From: Sphingobacteriales bacterium
GTDB lineage: Bacteria; Bacteroidota; Bacteroidia; Sphingobacteriales; Sphingobacteriaceae
Length of the DNA stretch: 23,377 nucleotides
Direction: 5' to 3'
Assembly (NCBI GenBank): GCA_947478655.1
Contig: CANJWU010000001.1
Span: 1 to 23,377, forward strand
In this document: positions 6,990-14,861 of the stretch, in pieces
How the letters are laid out: each line of letters begins with the position of its first letter
Numbering within the stretch: position 1 is the stretch's first letter
The notes under the pieces: generated by a model
What the model saw: only the letters and a program-made list of their open reading frames with translations
Databases searched by the model: none
Told to the model about the DNA's origin: nothing
Translations under genes and position numbers: made by a program

Positions 6990-8364
6990 ACAAATGAACA
7001 CGAGAAAATGTATTATCCTTTTTGTCCTTCTATTGGTAATAAACTTTGCTGCAAATGCACAAGATAAAATTGCCGATAAAATAATTGCAGTGCTTGGAGA
7101 GAATATTGTTTTACAATCCGACATAGATGGTCAGTTTGCGCAGTACATTGCTCAAGGCTATGCCAATAAACCAGAATTAAAATGTCAAATTTTAGAATCC
7201 TTGATCACTCAAAAATTACTACAAAATCAAGCGCAATTAGATAGTATTGAAGTGAGTGAAGGGCAGGTAGAAGATGAGCTAAATAGAAGATTAAACTATT
7301 TTATTTCTCAAATTGGATCCCAAGAAAAACTAGAACAATTTTTAGGTAAATCGGTCATTGAATTTAAATCAGATTTAAGAGACGACGTTCGATCGGTGAT
7401 TATGGCGCAAAATATGCAGTCGCAAATTACCAGAGGAGTAACGATTACCCCAAACGAAATCAAAACTTTTTATGATAAAATTCCTGTAGATAGCTTACCC
7501 TATTTTAATAAGGAAGTGCAGCTTGGCGTAATTGTAAAAAAGCCCGAAATTAGTTTAGCATCAAAAACAGAGGCTAAAGAAAAATTAGAGGAGCTAAGAG
7601 CACGCGTGGCTAAAGGCGAAGACTTTTCTACATTGGCAATTTTATATTCACAAGACGGCTCGGCTAAAAGCGGCGGTGAGCTTGGTTTTGTAGGTAGAGG
7701 TGCTTTGGTTAAAGCATTTGAAGCAGTTGCTTTTAAATTAAAACCAGGAGAGTTATCTCAAATAGTAGAAACCGAATTTGGTTTTCATATTGTACAATTA
7801 GTGGAGCGCAGAGGGGAACAAGTCAATGTGCGTCATATTTTAATTAAGCCCAGCACCAAATCTTCGGACTTAAAAAAAGCCAAATCGGAGTTAGACAGTT
7901 TATACACTTCACTCATTGCCAACGAACTTAAATTTACAGATGCAGCAGCAAAGCACTCTGATGACGAGGCTACTAAAAGAAACGGAGGCATGATGCAAAA
8001 CACACAAGATGGCAGCACCAAAATTCCTACAGACCAATTAGATCCTAATTTATATTTTGCCATAGAGAATTTAAAAGTAGGCGAAATTTCGCAGCCTACT
8101 TTATTTACTTTGCCGAGCGGCGAGCAGGCTTATCGTATGGTGCAATTTATTTCTAAAACAGAACCCCATCGTGCAAATTTAAAAGATGATTATCAAAAAA
8201 TTCAACAAGCTGCTTTGAGTAGTAAGCAAAACAAAACAATGGAAGATTGGTTCAATAAAAAAAGAGCCAGCACTTTTATCAAAATTTCAGAAGATTTTAA
8301 TTATTGCACTGCATTAGATAAATGGTTTGCAGCAGCATCAAAAGGAAAACAAGTCGATAAATAA
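6976..8364 (+). CDS. surA: SurA-type periplasmic chaperone and peptidyl-prolyl isomerase
   Basis: This is a periplasmic chaperone that escorts outer-membrane proteins to the BAM complex, carrying two parvulin domains. It has 462 residues from the ATG at 6976, which overlaps the preceding gene by 14 bases. A second ATG at 6994 would start four bases after that gene's stop and give a more normal signal peptide (MNTRK, then the hydrophobic core, cleavage after ANAQ). I cannot choose firmly between them. Mature residues about 30-165 are the SurA_N chaperone region (ADKIIAVLGENIVLQSDID at 33-51 is a family hallmark). Parvulin 1 is about 178-279 (GELGFVG, FGFHIVQL) and parvulin 2 about 283-395, starting NVRHILIKP. 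The MoxR gene begins one base after its stop, so these genes are probably co-transcribed. Confidence 0.92.
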   Translation: MKKNKQMNTRKCIILFVLLLVINFAANAQDKIADKIIAVLGENIVLQSDIDGQFAQYIAQGYANKPELKCQILESLITQKLLQNQAQLDSIEVSEGQVEDELNRRLNYFISQIGSQEKLEQFLGKSVIEFKSDLRDDVRSVIMAQNMQSQITRGVTITPNEIKTFYDKIPVDSLPYFNKEVQLGVIVKKPEISLASKTEAKEKLEELRARVAKGEDFSTLAILYSQDGSAKSGGELGFVGRGALVKAFEAVAFKLKPGELSQIVETEFGFHIVQLVERRGEQVNVRHILIKPSTKSSDLKKAKSELDSLYTSLIANELKFTDAAAKHSDDEATKRNGGMMQNTQDGSTKIPTDQLDPNLYFAIENLKVGEISQPTLFTLPSGEQAYRMVQFISKTEPHRANLKDDYQKIQQAALSSKQNKTMEDWFNKKRASTFIKISEDFNYCTALDKWFAAASKGKQVDK

Positions 8365-8365
8365 T

Positions 8366-9325
8366 ATGTACAAGTCGGAAGTAGAAGCAGTAGCAGCATT
8401 AGCAGAAAGCTATCAAGCGATAAGCAAAGAAGTTGGAAAAGTAATTGTTGGCCAAGACGAAGTGTTAAAAGCAGTCTTAGTTTCTATTTTTAGCAATGGT
8501 CATTGTTTATTAGTGGGTGTGCCCGGATTAGCGAAAACACTCTTGGTGCAAACCATTGCACAGGTATTAGATTTAAGTTATAACAGAATCCAATTTACAC
8601 CCGACTTAATGCCATCGGATATTACCGGTGCAGAAATTCTAGATGAAAACAGAACCTTTAAATTTATTAAAGGTCCTATTTTTTCAAATATTATTTTAGC
8701 CGATGAAATTAATAGAACGCCACCTAAAACACAAGCTGCATTATTAGAGTCTATGCAAGAACGCGCAGTTACGGCAGCAGGTGTTCACCATAGCTTGCCT
8801 TCTCCGTTTTTTGTTTTAGCCACACAAAATCCTATAGAACAAGAAGGCACGTATCCATTACCAGAAGCCCAACTCGATCGATTCATGTTTAATGTTTGGT
8901 TGGATTATCCAAGTTTCGAACAAGAATTAAATATTGTTAAAAATACCACTGCTAACAATGTCGTTGATTTGAAAAAAATTATCGATGCCACACAAATCTT
9001 GTATTTTCAAAAATTAGTTAGAAGTATACCCGTTGCAGATAATGTAATTGCTTATGCAGTTTCCTTAGTAGCAAAAACAAGACCTGGAAGAGTTGGTGCT
9101 AGCCCAGAGGCAGACAAATACTTATCATGGGGCGCTGGTCCAAGGGCAAGTCAGTTTTTGGTTTTAGGAGCTAAATGTCATGCGGCCATTCATCAAAAAT
9201 TTTCACCCGACATCGAAGATGTAAAAGCAGTAGCAACCGCCGTGCTCCGTCATAGAATTGTGCGAAATTATAAAGCAGAGGCAGAGGGAATAAGTGTAGA
9301 AGCGATTATTGAAAAGTTACTTTAA
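8366..9325 (+). CDS. MoxR family AAA+ ATPase
   Basis: This is a cytoplasmic AAA+ ATPase of the MoxR family, whose members act as chaperones that mature or activate partner complexes, often with VWA-domain proteins. It has 319 residues from the ATG at 8366, one base after the surA stop; a longer frame from 8327 runs inside surA and is not preferred. Walker A is GVPGLAKT (51-58), Walker B IILADEIN (109-116), sensor 1 lies in LATQNPIEQEGTYP (151-164), and the following PLPEAQLDRF (164-173) carries the likely arginine finger. The C-terminal lid (about 230-319) contains the family segment TRPGRVGASP. MoxR genes are usually followed by DUF58 and VWA (Bat) genes; here the next gene is convergent and unrelated, so the usual partner genes are not adjacent. 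Confidence 0.92.
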   Translation: MYKSEVEAVAALAESYQAISKEVGKVIVGQDEVLKAVLVSIFSNGHCLLVGVPGLAKTLLVQTIAQVLDLSYNRIQFTPDLMPSDITGAEILDENRTFKFIKGPIFSNIILADEINRTPPKTQAALLESMQERAVTAAGVHHSLPSPFFVLATQNPIEQEGTYPLPEAQLDRFMFNVWLDYPSFEQELNIVKNTTANNVVDLKKIIDATQILYFQKLVRSIPVADNVIAYAVSLVAKTRPGRVGASPEADKYLSWGAGPRASQFLVLGAKCHAAIHQKFSPDIEDVKAVATAVLRHRIVRNYKAEAEGISVEAIIEKLL

Positions 9326-10686
9326 CTATTTTCTTGTTTTCTAATTCTCCATTCTTTTGGGTAGGCATTATTAATTCTATTGCCCAATAATTTTGCCCAT
9401 CCTAAAGCGTAATTTTTATATTTCATTAAATGCCAACCTTTCGCGTTTCCTTGCGATGGCATATCATTTTTTTGTAAATATAAAATGGCATCTTCATAAC
9501 TTAATTCAATACTTGGAAGTAGATCGGAGCGGTAATTGCTCATCGCCAGTGCCTGCGCAGGAATCAGCTCTTCCCGAATTAATTGTCCAATTTCAGTCCC
9601 AAATTTTTTAATATGTAATTTAGTATTTAATACGCCTAGCATTTGTGCGCTAATTTCTTTTGGAATAAAAAGCAATTGATCTTGGTGGACAATAAATTCG
9701 GGATCCTGAGCCTTCAGGTATTGTGTGGCAATGGATTTTGATTTTTTATCTGCGAAATTAATTTTCTTAGAAAGTCTAGGCCAATTTCCTTCCGAAAAAT
9801 CATTTGATTTTCTAATTGCAGTTACAAAAAAACCTTCGCCTTTATTTTGATGAGGTAAAAATTTATAGGCGTGTATGTTAGCATGTTTACTAACGTAAAT
9901 TTCTGGAAAAGCATTGCAATTCATTGCCAAAGATTCCCATTCGCCACTAGCAATAAGCGGCAATATTTGCATTTCGTCTTCATCTTCAGAAAAAGTACAA
10001 GTGCTATAAATTAGTATTCCACCGGGCTTCACTAATTTTGTCGCTTCTTCTAGGATTCTTTGCTGTCTTGCGCTACAGAGTTTTACATTCCCTTCATTCC
10101 ACTCCAATCTAGCTGCAGGATCTTTCCTAAACATGCCTTCGCCAGAACAAGGTGCGTCTATTACGACTACATCAAAACAATTTTCGAAATCGGTAAAATG
10201 AGCTGGGTCATTGTTGCAAACAATCACATTTGCATTTCCCCAACGCGTACAATTTTCGGCTAATATATTTGCGCGTTGCGCAATTGTTTCGTTGGCAATT
10301 AAAATACTATCGGCAGAAATTAAAGATAAAATATGGGTACTTTTTCCGCCAGGGGCTGCACATAAGTCCAATACTTTTAAGGCCTTGTTGGTATCAACTT
10401 GTTGCTTAAATATTTCTGCAATAAACATAGAGCTCGCTTCTTGAACATAATATGCGCCAGCGTGAAACAGCGGATCAAAAGTAAAAGAAGGTCTTTCTGC
10501 TAAAAAGAAAGCCTTATCGGCCCAAGATATTGGACTTGTATTGTTAAAAGGGTTTGAGTCGCATTTACTCGGGTTTAGCCTAACAGAAGTGTAAGCAACA
10601 GAATCCAATGCATGGATGATTGCACTTGCTTGGTCTGGAAACTGTTGTTCGATTTTTTTAATAAAATCTGCTGGGAGCATGGTCAT
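9322..10686 (-). CDS. rsmF: 16S rRNA m5C methyltransferase, RsmF/NOL1-NOP2-Sun family
   Basis: This is a SAM-dependent RNA cytosine-5 methyltransferase; the RsmF branch modifies a cytosine of 16S rRNA. It has 454 residues, with starts possible at 10686 (MTM) or two codons later at 10680. The N-terminal RNA-binding region (1-85) includes SVRLNPSK. The SAM site is LDLCAAPGGKS (106-116). The two catalytic cysteines of the family are Cys180 in DAPCSGEGMF and Cys230 in STCTFSEDEDE. The C-terminal part (about 300-454), ending in YKNYALGWAKLLGNRINNAYP, matches the RsmF-type PUA-like tail that RsmB lacks, so I prefer RsmF. The exact target base is not readable from sequence. It is monocistronic, its stop overlapping the MoxR stop in TTAA at 9322-9325. 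Confidence 0.88.
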   Translation of the reverse strand: MTMLPADFIKKIEQQFPDQASAIIHALDSVAYTSVRLNPSKCDSNPFNNTSPISWADKAFFLAERPSFTFDPLFHAGAYYVQEASSMFIAEIFKQQVDTNKALKVLDLCAAPGGKSTHILSLISADSILIANETIAQRANILAENCTRWGNANVIVCNNDPAHFTDFENCFDVVVIDAPCSGEGMFRKDPAARLEWNEGNVKLCSARQQRILEEATKLVKPGGILIYSTCTFSEDEDEMQILPLIASGEWESLAMNCNAFPEIYVSKHANIHAYKFLPHQNKGEGFFVTAIRKSNDFSEGNWPRLSKKINFADKKSKSIATQYLKAQDPEFIVHQDQLLFIPKEISAQMLGVLNTKLHIKKFGTEIGQLIREELIPAQALAMSNYRSDLLPSIELSYEDAILYLQKNDMPSQGNAKGWHLMKYKNYALGWAKLLGNRINNAYPKEWRIRKQENS

Positions 10687-10694
10687 TATGCTAA

Positions 10695-10727
10695 TTTAAA
10701 AATAATTCGATTGTAACAGTAATTTTA
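10695..10727 (+). promoter_or_regulatory. possible promoter of prc
   Basis: TTTA at 10695-10698, a 21-base spacer and TAATTTTA at 10720-10727 give one mismatch in each box of the Bacteroidota TTTG / TAnnTTTG pattern. Transcription would start near 10732, about 50 bases before the prc ATG. The gap is so AT-rich that such matches are expected by chance. Confidence 0.28.
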
Positions 10728-10781
10728 GCCTAAAGCTTATTTTTTCTTAAAATTACTTTAATTATTTTTTTAATTTGCAAG

Positions 10782-12863
10782 ATGATCAGTAAATCTATGA
10801 AGTTATTTAGCATTACCAGTGTATTGGCTATTTTGAGCCTAACCGCATTTTCTTATTGCGCGCCAGACACTACAATTAAAGTTTTACATCCAGACGAAAA
10901 ACAAATAGAAGTGAGCAGACAAGTAGTCAGTTTGATTGCAAATTATAATTATAAACAAGTGCCGATCGGCGATTCTTTATCAAGGTTAATTTTTGATAAT
11001 TATTTAAAATCTTTAGATGATAACCGTGTTTATTTTTTCGAAAAAGAGGTGATCGAATTTAAAGAAAATAGAGATTTAATGGATGACCAAATGGTGATGG
11101 GCAATTTAGAGCCCGCATACCATATGTTTAATGTTTACTTGGAAAGGTATGTCGATAGAATCCGTTTCATGATTGCGCAATTGCCAAGTGTTGCTTTCGA
11201 TTTTACAAATAACGAATCTTTAGTGTACAATAGAGAAAAACTACCATTCATGCAAACCCAAGCAGAGATGGACGCCTATTGGTTACAAAGATTAAAATAT
11301 GATTTACTGAATTTAAAATTAGCTGGTACAGACGAAGCGAAAAGTAAAGAGACATTAAAAAAACGATACGAAAATTTGCTTTCTCAAATTGCTAAGATAG
11401 AGAGTTACGACGCCTTTCAATCTTTAATGACCGCTTATACAGAATCTATAGATCCACATACAAATTATTTCAATCCAAATAATGCCGCAAAATTTAATAT
11501 TGATATGGCAAGATCTTTGGAAGGAATTGGAGCTACCTTAAAGTTTGAAAACGATTTTGTGATGGTTGCTGCTGTTGTGCCTGGAGGTCCTGCAGATAAA
11601 TCTGGACAAATTGCGATTGATGATAAATTTATTGCTGTAGCCCAAGGAGATGGGGAGTTTGTAGACATTGTAGGCTGGAGAATAGATAATGCAATTCAAT
11701 TAATTAGAGGGGCCAAAGGTACTACGGTTAGACTAAAAATTGTTTCGAAAGGCCAAGACATTGCGAGTCCAAAAATTATTTCTATTGTTAGAGAAAAAAT
11801 TGTGTTGCAAGATCAATCTGCTAAAAAAGAAATTAAAACCATTCAATCAAATGGTAAGGATATTAAAATTGGCGTTATTGATATTCCTGCATTTTACGCA
11901 GACTTTAAAGCTTATCAAGCAGGCGATGTAAACTATAAAAGCACTACTCGTGATGTTAAATTGATTATTGATTCTTTAAAAGCAGCAAAAGTAGATGCCA
12001 TTGTGGTAGACTTAAGAAGTAATGGCGGCGGCTCTTTGATGGAAGCCATTGATTTAACTGGATTGTTTTTGAAGCAAGGTCCGGTTGTACAAGTGCGCGA
12101 TACCAAAAATAAAATTGAAGTAGGCGAAGACGATGATCCAAGTATTTTATGGGATGGTCCAATGGCTGTATTAATAGATCGATTCAGCGCATCTGCATCC
12201 GAAATTTTTGCGGCTGCTATTCAAGATTATGGCAGAGGAATTATTATTGGTACGCAAAGTTATGGTAAAGGCACCGTACAAAATTCGATCGATTTAGATC
12301 AAATGATGGGCGAAGGTGCTTCCAAAGTAATCGGGAATACCAATAAATTCGGTCAAATTAATTTGACTATTGCCAAGTTTTATCGCATCAATGGTAGTTC
12401 TACTCAGCATAAAGGAGTAAGCCCCGATATTGCATTTCCAATGGTTTTTTCTGCCGATAAATATGGCGAAAGTGCCGAACCTGCTGCTTTACCATGGGAC
12501 GAAATTAAGCGAAGTAATTACAAAACATTGGCAAACATTGCGCCTATTAAAAGAGGATTAATAGAAAAGCACGATAAAAGAATGAAAGGAAGCAAAGATT
12601 TCGAACATTTATTAGCAGATATAAAAGAATTAAAAATACGTGATGCAGAAACTACTGCAACATTAAATGAAGGGTTAGCCAAAAAAGAAAGAGACGAAAA
12701 AGAAGCGGAAAGTTTAGCAAGAGATAACGAAAAAAGATTGGCAAGAGGGCTTGCGCCAATTAAGAAAGGCGACCCTAAGCCAAAAGCCGAGAAAGCTTTT
12801 GATTTTATGCTCGAAGAGTCTTGTTTAATTGTAAGTGATTTTGTCCAAGCAATTCAAAAATAA
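10782..12863 (+). CDS. prc: tail-specific (C-terminal processing) protease Prc/Tsp, family S41
   Basis: This is a periplasmic serine protease that recognises C-terminal tails and degrades or trims envelope proteins. The 693 residues start with a signal peptide (hydrophobic core at about 7-25). A Cys at 26 has no proper lipobox (FSYC), so I call it soluble. An N-terminal helical region (40-235) is followed by a PDZ domain (about 245-325, GIGATLKFENDFVMVAAVVP GGPADKSG). The S41 core has VVDLRSNGGGS (408-418), then RFSASASEIFAAAIQDYGRG and SYGKGTVQ. By the 25-residue spacing known from E. coli Prc (Ser452/Lys477), the Ser-Lys dyad is Ser471/Lys496, and Asp482 aligns with Asp463. A charged C-terminal domain (about 555-693) matches the DUF3340 tail of long Prc proteins. 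It is transcribed alone, ending three bases from the convergent E1 gene. Confidence 0.94.
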   Translation: MISKSMKLFSITSVLAILSLTAFSYCAPDTTIKVLHPDEKQIEVSRQVVSLIANYNYKQVPIGDSLSRLIFDNYLKSLDDNRVYFFEKEVIEFKENRDLMDDQMVMGNLEPAYHMFNVYLERYVDRIRFMIAQLPSVAFDFTNNESLVYNREKLPFMQTQAEMDAYWLQRLKYDLLNLKLAGTDEAKSKETLKKRYENLLSQIAKIESYDAFQSLMTAYTESIDPHTNYFNPNNAAKFNIDMARSLEGIGATLKFENDFVMVAAVVPGGPADKSGQIAIDDKFIAVAQGDGEFVDIVGWRIDNAIQLIRGAKGTTVRLKIVSKGQDIASPKIISIVREKIVLQDQSAKKEIKTIQSNGKDIKIGVIDIPAFYADFKAYQAGDVNYKSTTRDVKLIIDSLKAAKVDAIVVDLRSNGGGSLMEAIDLTGLFLKQGPVVQVRDTKNKIEVGEDDDPSILWDGPMAVLIDRFSASASEIFAAAIQDYGRGIIIGTQSYGKGTVQNSIDLDQMMGEGASKVIGNTNKFGQINLTIAKFYRINGSSTQHKGVSPDIAFPMVFSADKYGESAEPAALPWDEIKRSNYKTLANIAPIKRGLIEKHDKRMKGSKDFEHLLADIKELKIRDAETTATLNEGLAKKERDEKEAESLARDNEKRLARGLAPIKKGDPKPKAEKAFDFMLEESCLIVSDFVQAIQK

Positions 12864-12866
12864 TTT

Positions 12867-14843
12867 TTAATAATTTAAAAGCGCATTTAGTTTTTCTCCA
12901 ATTCTGGCTTTTGCTAAAAAATTATCTTCTAATCCTTTGTCCATTGGAATGGCTGTATCTAGGCTTGCACAGCGAACCACTGGTGCGTCTAAAAAGCTAA
13001 AACAATGTTCTGCTATATGCGCAGCTAGTTCTGCGCCAAATCCATTCGTTAAAGTGTCTTCGTGTAAAATAAATGCACGACCCGTTTTTTGTACAGATTT
13101 TTCGACGGCATTTTTATCCCAAGGTTGCAAGCTTCTCAAGTCAATTAAATCTGCATCGATCGTTGGATTTTCTTCGAGATGTGCTATGGCCCAATGCACG
13201 CCTAAGCCATAGGTAATGATCGAAACTTTATTTCCCGTTTTAATTAATTTTGCTTCTCCAATGGGTGTAGTATAATAGTCATCTAAAATTTCTTCCGAAA
13301 TGCCTCGGTATAAAAATTTATGTTCAAAAAACATAACGGGGTTTGGATCTTCTATGGCGCTAGCCAGCAAGCCTTTTGCATCGGATGGAAATGCAGGATA
13401 AACAACTTTTAATCCAGGTGTTTTGGTAAACCACGCTTCGTTGCTTTGCGAATGGAATGGCCCAGCACCAGTGCCCGCACCTGTTGGCATACGAACAACT
13501 ACATCAACGGCTTGGCCCCATCTATAATAAGTTTTAGCCAGGTTATTGATAATTTGATTGAAACCAACCGTAGCAAAATCTGCGAATTGCATTTCCATGA
13601 TTGCTTTGTGGTGATTAATGGCCAAACCCATTGCTGCGCCTACAATTGCAGATTCGCAAAGTGGTGTATTGCGCACTCTTTCTTTTCCAAACTCTGTCAC
13701 AAAACCTTCGGTAATTTTAAAGGCACCGCCATATTCTGCAACATCTTGCCCCATGATAATTAAATTCGAATGTTTTCGCATGGCTTGTCGCATGGCATCC
13801 GAAATAGCATCTAAAAATCTTTTGTTTGTTTTGTTATCCGATGTCGCAACAATCTGTTCGGCAGCTGGGGCATACATATCCTGTAATTCAGTTTCGGAAG
13901 ATATAGTAACAGATGGATCGTTGAATGCTTGAATAACAGCTGCGTCAATTTCTTCTTTAAAACTTAGCTTTAAATTCGAAATAAATGTTTCGTCAATTAT
14001 TTTTTCTGATAAAAGAAATTGCTCGTAGTTTTCTACTGGATCTTTTGCTGCCCAAAATTCCAATAAATCTTTAGGCACATATTTTATACCAGAAGCTTCC
14101 TCGTGGCCACGCATCCTAAAGGTTTTGCATTCAATCAATATCGGTCGCGGATGCGCGCTAATATCATCTGCATATTTTTTGAGGGTATGATAGACTTCTA
14201 AAATATTATTGCCATCAATTTGAATCGCTTCTATGCCATAACCAATGCCTTTGTCGGCAAGATTTTCACATTTATATTGTTCCGAAACGGGAGTGGAAAG
14301 TCCATAACCATTGTTCTCTATCACAAAAATAACGGGCAAATTCCAAACCGCTGCTACGTTAAGTGCTTCATGAAAATCGCCTTCACTTGTTGCGCCGTCG
14401 CCAGTAAATACAAGGGTGGCTTTTGCGGCATTCGTTAATTTATCTGCAAGGGCAATGCCGTCTGCCAAGGCCAATTGAGGACCCAGGTGAGAAATCATAC
14501 CAATAATTTTATAGTCTTGTGTGCCAAAATGAAATGATCGATCACGGCCTTTGGTAAAGCCAGTCGATTTACCTTGAAACTGCGCAATTAATTTGGCAAG
14601 TGGAATATTTCTTGAAGTAAATACACCAAGGTTACGGTGCATAGGTAAAATATAGGATGATGGATCTAAAGCCATGGTAGAGCCTACAGATATGGCTTCT
14701 TGGCCAATACCCGAAAACCATTTGCCAATTTTACCTTGCCTAAGTAAAATCAACATTTTTTCTTCGATCATTCTTGGCTTTAAAATTTGCTGATAAAGCG
14801 CAATTAATAATTCATCGGAACAGTTGTTGCGTTCGAATTTCAT
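12867..14843 (-). CDS. fused alpha-beta E1 subunit of a 2-oxoacid (probably branched-chain) dehydrogenase complex
   Basis: This is thiamine-diphosphate-dependent E1, which decarboxylates a 2-oxoacid and passes the acyl group to lipoyl-E2. Both subunits are joined in 658 residues, a common arrangement in Bacteroidota. The alpha part (about 1-330) has the ThDP motif from GDGATSEGDFHEA (148-160) to ENN (176-178) and the phosphorylation-loop region RMRGHEEASG (243-252). The beta part (about 340-658) has MGQDVAEYGGAF (364-375), the pyrimidine-binding CESAIVGAAMGLA and RMPTGAGTGAGPFHSQSNE. Similarity to 2-oxoisovalerate dehydrogenase suggests branched-chain substrates, but pyruvate or acetoin cannot be excluded. 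No E2 or E3 gene is in the window. It is last in the tatC operon, 18 bases after lutB, and ends three bases from prc. Confidence 0.9.
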   Translation of the reverse strand: MKFERNNCSDELLIALYQQILKPRMIEEKMLILLRQGKIGKWFSGIGQEAISVGSTMALDPSSYILPMHRNLGVFTSRNIPLAKLIAQFQGKSTGFTKGRDRSFHFGTQDYKIIGMISHLGPQLALADGIALADKLTNAAKATLVFTGDGATSEGDFHEALNVAAVWNLPVIFVIENNGYGLSTPVSEQYKCENLADKGIGYGIEAIQIDGNNILEVYHTLKKYADDISAHPRPILIECKTFRMRGHEEASGIKYVPKDLLEFWAAKDPVENYEQFLLSEKIIDETFISNLKLSFKEEIDAAVIQAFNDPSVTISSETELQDMYAPAAEQIVATSDNKTNKRFLDAISDAMRQAMRKHSNLIIMGQDVAEYGGAFKITEGFVTEFGKERVRNTPLCESAIVGAAMGLAINHHKAIMEMQFADFATVGFNQIINNLAKTYYRWGQAVDVVVRMPTGAGTGAGPFHSQSNEAWFTKTPGLKVVYPAFPSDAKGLLASAIEDPNPVMFFEHKFLYRGISEEILDDYYTTPIGEAKLIKTGNKVSIITYGLGVHWAIAHLEENPTIDADLIDLRSLQPWDKNAVEKSVQKTGRAFILHEDTLTNGFGAELAAHIAEHCFSFLDAPVVRCASLDTAIPMDKGLEDNFLAKARIGEKLNALLNY

Positions 14844-14861
14844 TTTAAAGATAATTTAATT

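Noticed and set aside
8327..8365. Longer start of the MoxR protein inside surA
   Set aside because: The added residues (MQQHQKENKSINN) are simply the surA 3' end in another frame; the ATG at 8366 follows the surA stop directly.
10770..10777. TTAATTTG as the -7 box of prc
   Set aside because: It sits four bases before the ATG and has a mismatch at a defined position; transcription would begin inside the coding region.
10854..10862. Lipoprotein reading of Prc (Cys26)
   Set aside because: The residues before the Cys (FSY) do not form a lipobox; ordinary signal peptidase cleavage nearby is more likely.
13446..13932. Two overlapping 100-codon open frames antisense to the E1 gene
   Set aside because: Both mirror conserved E1 beta sequence in other frames and show no domain, start context or neighbour support.
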